A program made the translations under genes and the position numbers. A stretch of 9,243 nucleotides of DNA from Desulfobulbaceae bacterium UBA5611 (lineage in GTDB: Bacteria; Desulfobacterota; Desulfobulbia; Desulfobulbales; Desulfocapsaceae), in the NCBI GenBank assembly GCA_002424635.1, contig DIKT01000034.1, forward strand, positions 101,966 to 111,208, in the 5' to 3' direction. Shown here piece by piece: positions 1-6,526 of the stretch (positions within the stretch are counted from its first letter, which is position 1; every line of letters starts with the position of its first letter). The notes beneath the pieces were generated by a model, which was not told the origin of the DNA, ran no database searches, and was given only the letters and a program-made list of their open reading frames with translations.

Positions 1-812
1 CCGGAGAGGACATTCTCATAATTGGCTTCAAAGGCCTCCTCGCCCTCTTTGGCGCTCAAGGCCACCACTTTCACCCCTGATGTTTTATAGCCGATGCCGG
101 AGTAACCGATGCCGGCAATATCCTCGGTTATCCCCATCACCACCGAGGCAGAGCCCGGCTGTTCTTTAACGGTATCCTTATAGTCTCCCTTTGACAGTGC
201 GTTTTCCTTGAAAAATCCGTAGGTGCCTGAAGCCGAGTTGCGCCCAAAGAGGGAGAGCGGCCTGTTCTGCCAGTCACCAGTCAGACCGAGCTGGCCCCAG
301 GTGACAATACTCTCTGTTGCTCCGCCCTTAAGAGTCTTTGAAAAAATAGCGTCAACCTGAGGCATGGAGAGGGACTGAAGCGGATTGTCCTTGTTGACAA
401 ATACCGCCAGAGAGTCAAGGGCTACTCCGATTTCTGTTGGTTTGTAACCATACTTGGCGACAAAGGCATCGATCTCATCATTCTTCATCGGCCGGGACAT
501 GGGTCCTATCTGGGCGGTTCCGGCAAGTAGAGCTACCGGCGCTGTGCTCGAGCCCTTGCCTTCGATCTGGATACGAACATTCGGATACTCCCGGCGAAAT
601 GATTCCGCCCAGAAAGTCATCAGATTATTCAGGGTATCAGAACCAATACTGTCAACATTACCGGACACGCCACTGACCTTCTTGTAGGGGGCAATCCCGG
701 GATCAACCTCGATAACTGCGGCCATGGCGCCGGTAGTGGCTACTGCCGCCATGCAACCTGCCAGCATAACCTTCTTTACTGTCTTGCCGATCCAACTTTT
801 CTGCATCTTCAT
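1..812 (-). CDS. pstS: PstS-type periplasmic phosphate-binding protein, C-terminus cut by window edge
   Basis: Substrate-binding component of the high-affinity phosphate ABC transporter (PstSCAB); it captures phosphate in the periplasm and hands it to the PstCA permease. The frame is open from the ATG at 812 to the left edge, giving 270 complete codons. The start is supported by AAGGAGA at 825-819, six bases upstream of ATG. Residues 1-31 form a signal peptide: basic N-region (K10, K13, K14), a hydrophobic stretch, and an A-M-A signal peptidase I site near 29-31. The mature part shows PstS-type phosphate-contact loops: SIGSDTL (55-61), GKGSSTAP (85-92), a GPMSRPM segment (103-109) and RNSASGTYGFF (191-201). 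PstS proteins usually run a little over 300 residues, so only the C-terminal portion is missing. It follows phoR on the same strand after 403 bases, fitting a Pho-controlled locus; pstC, pstA, pstB and phoU would be expected further left. A general PBP-like phosphate protein outside a pst operon is the main alternative. Confidence 0.9.
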   Translation of the reverse strand, partial: MKMQKSWIGKTVKKVMLAGCMAAVATTGAMAAVIEVDPGIAPYKKVSGVSGNVDSIGSDTLNNLMTFWAESFRREYPNVRIQIEGKGSSTAPVALLAGTAQIGPMSRPMKNDEIDAFVAKYGYKPTEIGVALDSLAVFVNKDNPLQSLSMPQVDAIFSKTLKGGATESIVTWGQLGLTGDWQNRPLSLFGRNSASGTYGFFKENALSKGDYKDTVKEQPGSASVVMGITEDIAGIGYSGIGYKTSGVKVVALSAKEGEEAFEANYENVLS

Positions 813-1215
813 TTTGCATCTCCTTGACTCAAGTTTTGGCTTCTACCTGACAGGGGTCCTGGCCGGTATGTGATAACACTACAATGCCCCCCTTTTGTTA
901 GGATTTTATGAGGATTCCATTAGGAGATGAACAGGACTGTAAACGAACAGCTACGCCCGCAATTTTCAGGCCGATTATCAGCTGTCACGGCATCATTGAA
1001 GAGCAATGGGATGAGACAAGGAGCGATATGATCCTAAGACACCGACGCGAACGGACGGCAAGTGATGAGCAGGAAGGAAATAAACTGAAAATTTTAAGAT
1101 GAAAGGAGAAAAAATAAAAAAGAACCATTACCGACATTCAGACCGAGAGTGATCAGGTTCAGCAAAGCGTCGTAACAACAAGGGCAAAGCAGCCCACCGA
1201 CTGACTACCTGACTT
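813..1215 (-). promoter_or_regulatory. Gene-free leader between phoR and pstS, probable pstS control region
   Basis: This 403-base gap holds no convincing gene. Read on the minus strand, a GATAAT hexamer (979-974) could be a -10 box. Just upstream of it are two heptamers, CTTCAAT and CCGTGAC, at an 11-base repeat step that loosely recall the two CTGTCAT halves of a Pho box (about 4 and 5 matches of 7 to the E. coli consensus). That match is weak, and the spacing to the -10 is shorter than in E. coli Pho promoters. Near the phoR end, GGGC-TGCTTT-GCCC (1195-1182) could form a short 4-bp hairpin followed by a broken T-rich stretch, a poor terminator candidate. A T-rich run also occurs around 1107-1122. 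The location argues for phosphate-responsive control of pstS; the exact elements are inference. Confidence 0.4.
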
Positions 1216-3021
1216 CTAATCATGACGTCCTGATTCTGCTCTTTTGAATGGAAGATGAATGGTAAAAATACTGCCCTTTCCCGGACTGCTCTCCACGGTC
1301 ACCCGCCCATGATGGGCCCCGACAATATGTTTAACAATGGAAAGTCCCAGGCCGGTACCACCCAGTTTGGCGCTACGCGCCCTATCGACACGGTAGAAGC
1401 GTTCAAAGATCCTGGCGATATCCTGCGGGGCAATCCCGACCCCGTCATCACCGACCCGGATCACCACTTCCGTCTCCTTTTGTTCGGCCGTCACTGTAAT
1501 CGCACTGCCTTTCCCGCTGTATTTAATGGCGTTATCCAGCAGATTCACCACGGCCTGCTCGAACAGGGCCGGATTGATCCTGGCCGTAATCGTTGGCGCG
1601 CAGACCAGACTGATTGCCATCTCTTCTTTTTCGGCTCCGGGTAAGCAGCTCTGCACAGCTGATTGTAGGATATCGGCGATCGGTTGTTCCTCCATCCCTA
1701 TCTCCTCATGCCTGGAATCCTGCTCTACTCGGGAAAGGGCCAGCAGATCCTCGACAATGGCGTGCAGACGCGATGCCTGTCTGCCAATGATTTCGACAAA
1801 ATTGCGGGCCGCTTCCGGCTCGTCGAGGGCGCCATCAAGCAGGGTTTCCGCAAAGCCCTCAATGGAGGTAATCGGCGTTTTCAGTTCATGGGAGACATTG
1901 GCCACAAAATCACGACGAATAGACTCCAGCCGACGCAGATTGGTCACGTCATTGATCACGATCAGGGCTCCGGTGATTCGCCCCTGGCTGTCCTGCAAGC
2001 GGGCGCCATGGGCATAAAAATATTTTTCCCGGCCATCCGCACCCGTCCGGCTGCTGAATTCTCCTTCCATGGGCGCAGCAGAGGCCAGGGCCTCTTTGAC
2101 AAAATGCTGCAGACGGGTATTACGCACGGCCAGCAGGAGACTCTTGCCCTTGATTTTTTCAGGATCAACATTGAGCAGTTGCGCCCCGGACTTATTCACG
2201 TCGAGGATCCGCTCCTCAGTGTCCACTGTGATCACTCCTTCTACCATACTGGCAAAGACCGCCTGCAGTTGACTGTGCTGACGGACAATGGTCTGGAGGC
2301 GGCTATCGAGCTGGGTCGCCATTTCATTGAGGGTTCGGGCCAGGGTTGCCAGCTCCTCCGTGCCTTCCTCCCGCATTCTTCCGGTAAAATCACCTCGAGA
2401 GAAACGCTCGACCCCCAACTTCATCTGTTCCAGGGGTGTGCTGATCCGGCGGGCAATAATCCAGGCAACCAGGGCTGCAAACAGGGCCGCGACAAGAGAA
2501 CCCCAGATTATTTTCTGATAGATGGCTGCAAGCGCTTCCTCCATGGCGGTCACCGGGATTGCCGTGCGGAGCACGCCGATCCTGTTACCCTGATCTTCAA
2601 GGAGCATGGCCACATACATCATATTTTGCTGCACGGTCTGGCTGAAACGCAGAGAGGGGATCATCCTGCCGGCAAGGGCCGCCATGACTTCAGGCCGGTC
2701 GTTGTGATTTTCCATCCGGACCGGATTCTCGTCCGAATCGGCAAGGACCCTGCCGTCCAGGGCTAGCACCGTCAGCCTGGTGGCGGATTTTTTCCCGGCC
2801 TCCCGACAAAAGGCCTCAAGCCCGGCCAAATCATTCTGGTGCAGAAAGCCAAGGACAGGGGTAGCCGCGAGATGGGCCCGCGCCTCAAGGCCTGCGGCTG
2901 TCTCACTTAATTGAAATGAACGGATGGAGAAGGTGCCGTACCAGGTAAAGGCCAGCAGAGCGGCAAGAGTAATAAGGAGCTGACTGGGATAGAGTTGCCA
3001 GAAAAGACGTTGACGGTGCAT
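1216..3021 (-). CDS. phoR: PhoR-type membrane sensor histidine kinase (HAMP-PAS-HisKA-HATPase)
   Basis: A 601-residue inner-membrane sensor kinase that should phosphorylate a PhoB-type response regulator. Order of parts: transmembrane helix at about 12-32; an extracytoplasmic sensor region of about 130 residues with a D-x-x-G-R-V-L-A-D-S motif (88-96) typical of Cache/PhoR-type sensors; second helix at about 171-190; HAMP at about 191-243 (RRISTPLEQM); PAS at about 250-360; HisKA with H-box FVANVSHELKTP (372-383), phospho-acceptor H378; then the ATPase domain with N-box NLLDNAIKY (493-501), G1 DDGVGI (525-530), FERFYR (539-544) and G2 GGTGLGLSIV (554-563). All catalytic motifs are intact. The ATG at 3021 follows a GGGGG tract with about six bases of spacing. 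The long sensor domain makes it more like Bacillus PhoR than the short E. coli PhoR. The name rests on this architecture plus the pstS gene 403 bases downstream; no phoB is adjacent upstream, where aspS lies. It could be a related PAS kinase with another input. Confidence 0.85.
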   Translation of the reverse strand: MHRQRLFWQLYPSQLLITLAALLAFTWYGTFSIRSFQLSETAAGLEARAHLAATPVLGFLHQNDLAGLEAFCREAGKKSATRLTVLALDGRVLADSDENPVRMENHNDRPEVMAALAGRMIPSLRFSQTVQQNMMYVAMLLEDQGNRIGVLRTAIPVTAMEEALAAIYQKIIWGSLVAALFAALVAWIIARRISTPLEQMKLGVERFSRGDFTGRMREEGTEELATLARTLNEMATQLDSRLQTIVRQHSQLQAVFASMVEGVITVDTEERILDVNKSGAQLLNVDPEKIKGKSLLLAVRNTRLQHFVKEALASAAPMEGEFSSRTGADGREKYFYAHGARLQDSQGRITGALIVINDVTNLRRLESIRRDFVANVSHELKTPITSIEGFAETLLDGALDEPEAARNFVEIIGRQASRLHAIVEDLLALSRVEQDSRHEEIGMEEQPIADILQSAVQSCLPGAEKEEMAISLVCAPTITARINPALFEQAVVNLLDNAIKYSGKGSAITVTAEQKETEVVIRVGDDGVGIAPQDIARIFERFYRVDRARSAKLGGTGLGLSIVKHIVGAHHGRVTVESSPGKGSIFTIHLPFKRAESGRHD

Positions 3022-3130
3022 GGGATCCCCCTTTTTTGGTTGAAGTCAAACAACACACTCCACCACAATAACACGGGATTATTAGGATATGATGAGCACA
3101 GGGAAATAATTTTTACTGCTTTCTCTGACG

Positions 3131-3175
3131 CGGCGCAGTGCGGCAATCGGGTGGGCTGATTGCCGCATTGCGCCG
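3131..3175. terminator. Large hairpin after aspS, possible terminator or dispersed repeat
   Basis: Arms 3131-3148 and 3158-3175 are complementary over 18 bp around a nine-base loop, with a single non-Watson-Crick position (G3138 opposite T3168: a G-U wobble on the plus strand, A-C on the minus strand). It begins 11 bases past the aspS stop codon on the minus strand and lies between aspS and phoR. The stem is long and GC-rich, so it should be stable in RNA. It lacks a run of U after the stem in either direction, which is unusual for an intrinsic terminator. It may therefore terminate weakly, stabilise the hisS-aspS message 3' end, or be one copy of a REP-like intergenic repeat. Placement supports an end-of-operon role; the mechanism is inferred. 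Confidence 0.55.
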
Positions 3176-3186
3176 GGACCTCTCTG

Positions 3187-4971
3187 CTATTCTTTCCAGT
3201 CCGGACGGAGATAGAGCTCGGTCAGCTGCTTGCGGGCTACCGCCGCCGGGGCGTCGGTGAGCGGACAGGTGGCCTTCTGGGTCTTGGGGAAGGCGATAAC
3301 ATCGCGAATGGAGTCGCTGCCGGTGATCAGCATCATCAAGCGGTCAAGGCCGAAGGCCAGGCCGCCATGGGGAGGCGCCCCCATCTCGAGGGCCCGGAGC
3401 AGGAAGCCGAACTTATCCTGAGCCTCTTCTTCGCTGATGCCAAGCACCGAGAGGACCCGGCTCTGCATGGCCCGCTGGTGGATGCGGATGGAACCGCCGC
3501 CGATTTCGGTGCCGTTGAGCACCAGATCATAGGCCCGGCTGTAAACGGCACCGGGATCACTCTCCAGTTTGGCCTCGTCCTCTTCCTTGGGAGCGGTAAA
3601 GGGATGATGCAGGGCTTGATAGCGTTTGTCCCGGGCGTCATACTCAACCAGGGGAAAATCGGTGACCCAGACAAAGTTGAAGACACCAGCCTTGAGCAGA
3701 TCAAGGCGCCGGGCCAGTTCCAGCCGCAGTTCCGCCAGAACCTGCAGGACCACCGCCTTGGTATCGGCGCCGAAGAAGAGCAGATCGCCTTCCTCGGCAT
3801 CAAGGGCCACGCTCATGGCCGCCCGCTCTTCATCGCTGAAGAACTTGGCAATAGGTGACTGCCACTCACCATCGGCCTTCATCTTCACCCAGGCCAAACC
3901 CTTGGCCCCGTACTGGGCCACGTATTCCGTCAGATCATCGAGATCCTTGCGGGACATGGCGGCGCAGCCCTTGGCATTGATGGCCCGCACGGTGCCGCCC
4001 TCATCGGCAATGGCGCGGAAGACCTTGAAACCGCAGGTCCGGGCGATATCGGTCAGATCGGTCAGTTCAAGGCCAAAACGGGTATCCGGCCGGTCGGTGC
4101 CGAAACGGCTGACCGCCTCGTCATAAGTGATCCGGCCAAAGGGCGGGGCCACATCAAGATCAAGGGTCTCCTTGAACAGTTTGGCGATCATGCCCTCAGT
4201 GATGGTAATGATCTGCTCCTCATCAACAAATGAGAGCTCCATATCGATCTGGGTGAATTCCGGCTGGCGATCGGCCCGCAGGTCTTCATCGCGGAAACAC
4301 TTGACGATCTGATAGTAACGATCCATACCCGCCACCATCAGCAGCTGTTTAAAGAGCTGCGGCGACTGGGGCAGGGCATAAAACTTGCCGGCGTTGACCC
4401 GGCTCGGTACCAGATAATCGCGGGCCCCCTCTGGAGTCGAGCGGGTCAGCATCGGGGTTTCAACTTCCAGAAAGGCATTATCGTTAAGATAGGTCCGGAT
4501 GGACTGCACCGCCTTGTGGCGCATGACCAGTTTAGCGGCCATAGCCGGACGCCTGAGATCGAGATAACGGTATTGCAGACGCAGGGCCTCAGAGACCTCA
4601 GCCTCCTCATCCAGCGGGAAGGGCGGGGTCTCGCTGGTGTTCAGAATCCGCAGTTCATCAACGATGATCTCGATGGCGCCGGTCGCCAGCTTGGCATTTT
4701 CCATACCGGCCAGCCGGGCCACAACCCGGCCGCGCAGGGCCAGCACCCATTCACTGCGCAGTTGATGGGCCTTGGCATGGACCGCCGGGTTGATCTCCGG
4801 ATTAAAGACCACCTGAGTCAGACCATAACGATCCCGTAGATCAATAAAGATGACGCCGCCATGATCGCGTCGCCGCAATACCCAGCCCATGAGCACAACT
4901 TCCTCACCGATATTTCCCTTGCCCAGATCGTTGCAGAAGTGGGTTCTGCATAAATTGCCCATTGATTCCAT
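3187..4971 (-). CDS. aspS: Aspartyl-tRNA synthetase, probably non-discriminating (Asp/Asn)
   Basis: A 594-residue cytoplasmic class IIb synthetase that activates aspartate with ATP and loads it on tRNA; the length is normal for bacterial AspRS. Visible parts: N-terminal OB-fold anticodon-binding domain (about 1-110, with RRRDHGGVIFIDLRDR at 33-48); flipping loop TPEGARDYLVP (179-189); QSPQ (202-205); motif 2 FRDEDLRADRQPEFTQID (226-243); the bacterial GAD-type insertion (about 290-430); motif 3 around 536-563 with GLAFGLDRL. H37 and G89 align with H31 and G83 of the Pseudomonas aeruginosa enzyme, residues linked to reading tRNA(Asn) as well as tRNA(Asp); discriminating E. coli AspRS has Leu at the first site. 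This implies Asp-tRNA(Asn) is made and amidated by GatCAB. The start at 4971 has only a weak upstream GAG; ATG at codon 4 is an alternative. It lies 26 bases after hisS, presumably co-transcribed. Confidence 0.96.
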   Translation of the reverse strand: MESMGNLCRTHFCNDLGKGNIGEEVVLMGWVLRRRDHGGVIFIDLRDRYGLTQVVFNPEINPAVHAKAHQLRSEWVLALRGRVVARLAGMENAKLATGAIEIIVDELRILNTSETPPFPLDEEAEVSEALRLQYRYLDLRRPAMAAKLVMRHKAVQSIRTYLNDNAFLEVETPMLTRSTPEGARDYLVPSRVNAGKFYALPQSPQLFKQLLMVAGMDRYYQIVKCFRDEDLRADRQPEFTQIDMELSFVDEEQIITITEGMIAKLFKETLDLDVAPPFGRITYDEAVSRFGTDRPDTRFGLELTDLTDIARTCGFKVFRAIADEGGTVRAINAKGCAAMSRKDLDDLTEYVAQYGAKGLAWVKMKADGEWQSPIAKFFSDEERAAMSVALDAEEGDLLFFGADTKAVVLQVLAELRLELARRLDLLKAGVFNFVWVTDFPLVEYDARDKRYQALHHPFTAPKEEDEAKLESDPGAVYSRAYDLVLNGTEIGGGSIRIHQRAMQSRVLSVLGISEEEAQDKFGFLLRALEMGAPPHGGLAFGLDRLMMLITGSDSIRDVIAFPKTQKATCPLTDAPAAVARKQLTELYLRPDWKE

Positions 4972-4997
4972 GATATTCTCAAATATAAGTAAAAGTT

Positions 4998-6257
4998 TTA
5001 TGAAGCAATTAATTTTATCAGGATCTGCCCTGTCACTGCTGTATCCTGCAGGATGATCTCCTGCTGCTGCTGGGTGGCCATATTCCGGAGGACGGCCTTA
5101 CCCTCGGTAAACTCCTCTTCTGCCAGGATCAAGACATGGGCTGCGCCAAGCTTGCCCGCCTGTTTCATCTGACTCTTCAGACTGCGGCCCTCCAGATCCA
5201 TGGCTACCCGCATCCCGGTTGCCCGTAAGGCATGGGCCAGAGCAAAACCATAATGGGTTGCCTGGGCGCCAAGTCCGGCCATAAAGAGATCGACCCCGGA
5301 GGCCAGCAGCTTGGCCTCCTGCTGTTGCAATAAAAGAACCAGACGTTCCATGCCGAGGGCAAAACCGATACCGGGAATCTGCGGCCCGCCCAGCTGTTCC
5401 ACCAGACCATCATAGCGGCCACCGGCCCCAACTGCAGCCTGGGCCCCCAGATCACCGGTGATAAATTCAAAGGTCGTCCGGGTATAATAATCCAGACCGC
5501 GCACCATAAATTTATTCAGGCGATACTGGACGCCAAGCTGGTCCAGGCCTGCCTGCACCTCGTTGAAATGCTCAGCACAATCAGTACAGAGATGGTCCTG
5601 CAGCGAGGGAGCCTCGAGCACCTGTTCCCGGCACCTGGGGTTTTTACAATCAAGAACCCGTAAGGGATTAGTGACACTGCGTCTTTTACAATCCTCACAC
5701 AAGGCCTGATGACGGTCATCCAGAAAGACCAGAAGATTACTCCGAAAGCCGGGCCGGCAGACCTGACAGCCCAGGGAATTGATCTCCAGGCTGACAGTAA
5801 GGCCCAGTTCGTTCAGCAGCATGGCCCCCATGGCCATCATCTCGGCATCAACCCGCGGGCTGGTGGAGCCCAGCACCTCGACATCCATCTGATGAAACTG
5901 GCGGAGCCGCCCTTTCTGCGGCCGTTCATGGCGGAACATAGGACCGATGGTAAACAACCGCTGGACCGGTTTCTGGACATGGAGGCCATGCTCGATATAG
6001 GCCCGCAACAGCGAGGCCGTGGCCTCCGGCCGCATGGTTACCTGCTTGTCAACAAAGGTATACATCTCTTTTTCAACAATATCCGTGGCCTCACCAATGG
6101 CCCGGGCAAAAAGATCGGTCTTCTCCAGGATAGGCAAACGGATCTCCGCAAAATTAAAGCGGCCGAAGATATCACGGGCCAAGGCCTCCAGACGCTGCCA
6201 CAGCTCCACTTCTCCGGGCAGGATATCTTTAAAGCCATTCAAGGCCTTTATATTCAC
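4998..6257 (-). CDS. hisS: Histidyl-tRNA synthetase
   Basis: A 419-residue cytoplasmic class IIa synthetase that charges tRNA(His); the length fits bacterial HisRS. Translation starts at GTG (6257-6255), chosen because GGAGG at 6271-6267 sits nine bases upstream and the protein begins with the family's N-I-K-A-L-N-G-F-K-D-I-L-P. Motifs: MRPEATASLLRAY (75-87); motif 2 RHERPQKGRLRQFHQMDVE (109-127); the histidine-specific RGLDYYTRTTFEF (253-265); GAGGRYDGL (277-285); motif 3 GIGFALGMERL (296-306); C-terminal anticodon-binding alpha/beta domain (about 320-419). The insertion between motif 2 and the HisA motif has eight cysteines in CxxC-like pairs (164/167, 187/190, 204/209, 224/227), suggestive of zinc ribbons. 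It is first in a probable hisS-aspS operon, a pairing also seen in other bacteria, and is read divergently from the NPD-family gene. Confidence 0.96.
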   Translation of the reverse strand: MNIKALNGFKDILPGEVELWQRLEALARDIFGRFNFAEIRLPILEKTDLFARAIGEATDIVEKEMYTFVDKQVTMRPEATASLLRAYIEHGLHVQKPVQRLFTIGPMFRHERPQKGRLRQFHQMDVEVLGSTSPRVDAEMMAMGAMLLNELGLTVSLEINSLGCQVCRPGFRSNLLVFLDDRHQALCEDCKRRSVTNPLRVLDCKNPRCREQVLEAPSLQDHLCTDCAEHFNEVQAGLDQLGVQYRLNKFMVRGLDYYTRTTFEFITGDLGAQAAVGAGGRYDGLVEQLGGPQIPGIGFALGMERLVLLLQQQEAKLLASGVDLFMAGLGAQATHYGFALAHALRATGMRVAMDLEGRSLKSQMKQAGKLGAAHVLILAEEEFTEGKAVLRNMATQQQQEIILQDTAVTGQILIKLIAS

Positions 6258-6314
6258 AGGTATGATCCTCCAACTCCATCATAGATAGCTAAATCACTAC
6301 ATAAAAAACATTAA

Positions 6315-6343
6315 AATTAACTGCAATTGCGGGCAAAAGTCAA
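6315..6343 (-). promoter_or_regulatory. Candidate sigma-70 promoter for hisS-aspS
   Basis: On the minus strand TTGACT (6343-6338) matches five of six bases of the -35 consensus. After 17 bases comes TTAATT (6320-6315), a weak but AT-rich -10. Transcription would begin about 50 bases upstream of the hisS GTG. The spacer contains the 8-bp palindrome GCAATTGC (6323-6330). No attenuator or leader hairpin is evident before hisS. Confidence 0.45.
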
Positions 6344-6456
6344 GGCTGGTGCGGCTGGCCTTGCAAGAATTGAGGTCTTTTCGCTATAAAAACGACTTAT
6401 GGTTTAATCTTCGTTCGGCTCATATCTTACTTTACTGCAATTTACAGCGGCGATGC

Positions 6457-6485
6457 TTGACAAAACGTGGTAAGAGGTGCATTAT
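6457..6485 (+). promoter_or_regulatory. Candidate sigma-70 promoter for the NPD-family gene and pcnB
   Basis: TTGACA (6457-6462) is a perfect -35 hexamer. CATTAT (6480-6485) follows after the optimal 17 bases and matches four of six -10 positions. The expected start near 6492 gives a leader of about 35 bases before the ATG at 6527, with room for the ribosome-binding site at 6512-6516. This placement also supports the ATG at 6527: the in-frame codon at 6467 would lie inside the promoter. Confidence 0.6.
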
Positions 6486-6511
6486 CTTTGGTTCATCAGA
6501 CTATTTGTCAC

Positions 6512-6516
6512 AGGAG
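6512..6516 (+). promoter_or_regulatory. Ribosome-binding site deciding the start at 6527
   Basis: AGGAG lies ten bases upstream of the ATG at 6527. The in-frame ATG at 6467 falls between the promoter hexamers and has no comparable site, so the shorter product is preferred. Confidence 0.65.
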
Positions 6517-6526
6517 TTTTACGAAC

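Noticed and set aside
751..762. L-A-G-C at PstS residues 17-20 as a lipoprotein lipobox
   Set aside because: Only two hydrophobic residues separate the cysteine-containing motif from K13-K14, too short for a type II signal h-region. The A-M-A site at 29-31 fits signal peptidase I better.
982..988. CTGTCAC on the plus strand as a Pho-box half-site
   Set aside because: It matches one half of the consensus, but no second half occurs at the 11-base step on that strand, and it points away from pstS.
908..1102. 64-codon plus-strand frame in the phoR-pstS gap
   Set aside because: Composition is unremarkable, it is antisense to the likely pstS leader, and there is no neighbour in the same direction. 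An AGGA before the ATG alone is not enough.
1182..1195. Short hairpin GGGC/GCCC as a phoR terminator
   Set aside because: A 4-bp stem followed by an interrupted T stretch is too weak to call.
1684..2766. 360-codon open frame on the plus strand
   Set aside because: It lies wholly antisense to phoR, whose kinase motifs are intact. The translation shows no family features, so it is a shadow of GC-rich coding sequence.
3160..3858. 232-codon plus-strand frame starting inside the intergenic hairpin
   Set aside because: Antisense to aspS and without recognisable domains; the start falls in the hairpin with no ribosome-binding site.
6467..6526. N-terminal extension of the NPD-family protein from the ATG at 6467
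   Set aside because: It lies between the promoter hexamers, its 20 residues do not resemble the family, and a good ribosome-binding site precedes the ATG at 6527.
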